A DNA stretch of 14,346 nt from Acidobacteriota bacterium (lineage in GTDB: Bacteria; Acidobacteriota; Terriglobia; Terriglobales; Acidobacteriaceae): NCBI GenBank assembly GCA_021846065.1, contig JAJZCP010000013.1, forward strand, positions 1-14,346. Reading direction: 5' to 3'. Both the position numbers and the translations under genes were made by a program. The number at the start of each line of letters is the position of its first letter. The first letter of the stretch is position 1. The notes beneath the pieces are model-generated. The model had not been told where the DNA came from, ran no database searches, and was given only the letters and a program-made list of their open reading frames with translations. This document shows positions 13,609 to 14,346 of this stretch, piece by piece.

Positions 13609-14238
13609 ATGCTCACCCTTTACGCCGCCAGCTCCAACGCCGGCAAGCTGCGCGACTTTGCCGCCGCTGCGCAGGCCTGGCAACCCAGCATTCGCATTGC
13701 AGAGCTGCCGGGAATTGCCGCCATTGCTGCGCCTGAAGAGACCGGCGCCACGTTCGCGCAGATCGCCCGCGAAAAGGCGATTGCTTACAGCCGGTTTGCT
13801 CACGGCCTTCTGGTGCTGGCCGATGATTCCGGCCTGGAGGTAGATGCGCTGCAGGGCGCACCCGGCGTGCGCTCTGCCCGCTATGCGCAGGATGCGGGCC
13901 TGACAGGGGGCGACACGGATGCGCGCAATAACCAATATCTGCTGCGCCAGCTGCACGGGGTGCCGTGGGAGCAGCGAAGTGCGCGCTACCTCTGCGCGCT
14001 GGCTGTCGCCCGCGATGGTGTCTGTCTTGCGGAAAACGATGGCATTGTGGAAGGAATGATCCTCGATGCACCGCAGGGTACGGGCGGCTTCGGCTATGAC
14101 CCGCTGTTCTGGCTGCCGGAAAGAGGCGCCACCATGGCCCAGATTGCGCTAGCGGAGAAGCAAGGCTTCAGCCATCGCGGCCGTGCGCTGCGTTCGCTGC
14201 TTGACACGCTGACAACAGCAGATTCCCTGCGGGAATGA
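13609..14238 (+). CDS. rdgB: XTP/dITP diphosphatase (RdgB/HAM1, non-canonical purine NTP pyrophosphatase)
   Basis: The 209-residue protein hydrolyses dITP, ITP and XTP to the monophosphates, keeping deaminated purines out of DNA and RNA. Family motifs are all present: SSNAGKLRDF at the N-terminus (usual N-x-x-K-x-x-E), ADDSGLEVDALQGAPGVRSA with the catalytic Asp pair near 72-73, GTGGFGYDPLFW (157-168) and KQGFSHRGRALRSLL (184-198). Native homology ends at about LRSLLDTL. The last eight residues, TTADSLRE, and the TGA stop are encoded by the first unit of the 50-bp repeat array, so the C-terminus looks remodelled by the repeat. It pairs with the glycosylase 17 bases upstream, a sensible repair and nucleotide-sanitation pair. 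Confidence 0.95.
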   Translation: MLTLYAASSNAGKLRDFAAAAQAWQPSIRIAELPGIAAIAAPEETGATFAQIAREKAIAYSRFAHGLLVLADDSGLEVDALQGAPGVRSARYAQDAGLTGGDTDARNNQYLLRQLHGVPWEQRSARYLCALAVARDGVCLAENDGIVEGMILDAPQGTGGFGYDPLFWLPERGATMAQIALAEKQGFSHRGRALRSLLDTLTTADSLRE

Positions 14239-14346
14239 CAGCAAGAAAAACAACGGCAACCGCAACAGCAGATTCCCTGCGGGAATGACAGCAAGAAAAA
14301 CAACAGCAACGGCAACAGCAGATTCCCTACAGAAATGACAGCAAGA
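14214..14346 (+). repeat. Tandem 50-bp repeat array with ATTCCC-TGC-GGGAAT palindromes
   Basis: Units start at 14214, 14264 and 14314 with an exact 50-bp period. The third is cut by the window edge, so the array may continue. Each has a core AACAGCAGATTCCCT, a GACAGCAAGA stretch, and a more variable A/C-rich spacer (AAAAACAACRGCAAC-like). Units 1 and 2 contain a perfect hairpin, ATTCCC-TGC-GGGAAT (6-bp stem). In unit 3 the right arm has decayed to AGAAAT. The first unit overlaps the rdgB 3' end. This resembles REP-type or Neisseria dRS3-like palindromic intergenic repeats; the family is not identified. Confidence 0.85.

Noticed and set aside
14214..14346. CRISPR array at the right end
   Set aside because: The 50-bp units repeat almost throughout, with A/C-rich near-identical spacers rather than unique ones, and there are no cas genes; this is a tandem palindromic repeat.

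Overview
The window looks like ordinary chromosome from a GC-rich Gram-negative bacterium. My best guess is an acidobacterium (Terriglobia / Acidobacteriaceae-like). The reasons are a futalosine-pathway menaquinone gene (mqnD), LPS-export permeases with both halves in one polypeptide, a secreted M13 metallopeptidase, frequent GTG/TTG starts, and short intergenic repeats with an ATTCCC...GGGAAT palindrome. This assignment is inferred from gene content only. There is no rRNA, tRNA, CRISPR array, integrase, transposase or phage gene, and no gap between genes longer than about 300 bases.

Layout, left to right. (1) 1-574, minus: the N-terminal part of a phosphoglucomutase/phosphomannomutase, cut by the window edge. 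It is divergent from cutA (656-991, plus). (2) 1179-2620, plus: a small two-helix membrane protein of unknown function, then mqnD. (3) 2633-5495, plus: an acyl-lipid/acyl-CoA desaturase preceded by an 11-bp-phased direct repeat and followed by a strong intrinsic terminator, then a two-gene two-component system (a two-helix histidine kinase with almost no periplasmic loop, and an OmpR/PhoB-type regulator). (4) 5505-8155, minus: a small secreted helical protein and an M13 peptidase. (5) 8295-12428, plus: an LptF-LptG fusion permease and an MdlA/YheI-like ABC half-exporter whose Walker B glutamate is replaced by aspartate. (6) 12433-12852, minus: a YjbQ/UPF0047 protein that converges on the exporter gene. 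(7) 12896-14238, plus: an endonuclease III-like HhH-GPD glycosylase with an Fe-S cluster motif, then an RdgB/HAM1 nucleotide pyrophosphatase. (8) 14214-14346: three 50-bp tandem repeats whose first unit supplies the last codons and stop of rdgB.

Themes. Much of the window concerns the cell envelope: membrane-lipid desaturation and a possible membrane-state sensor, LPS export, a lipid/drug-type exporter and a secreted protease. The last two genes make a DNA-repair and nucleotide-sanitation pair. I found no obviously new defence or mobile system. The most testable new ideas are that the kinase/regulator pair controls the desaturase through the phased repeat, the single-chain LptF-LptG, the exporter with a degenerate Walker B and no partner gene beside it, the 50-bp repeat reading into rdgB, and a recurring TAnnnT element 7-8 nt before start codons that suggests leaderless transcripts.
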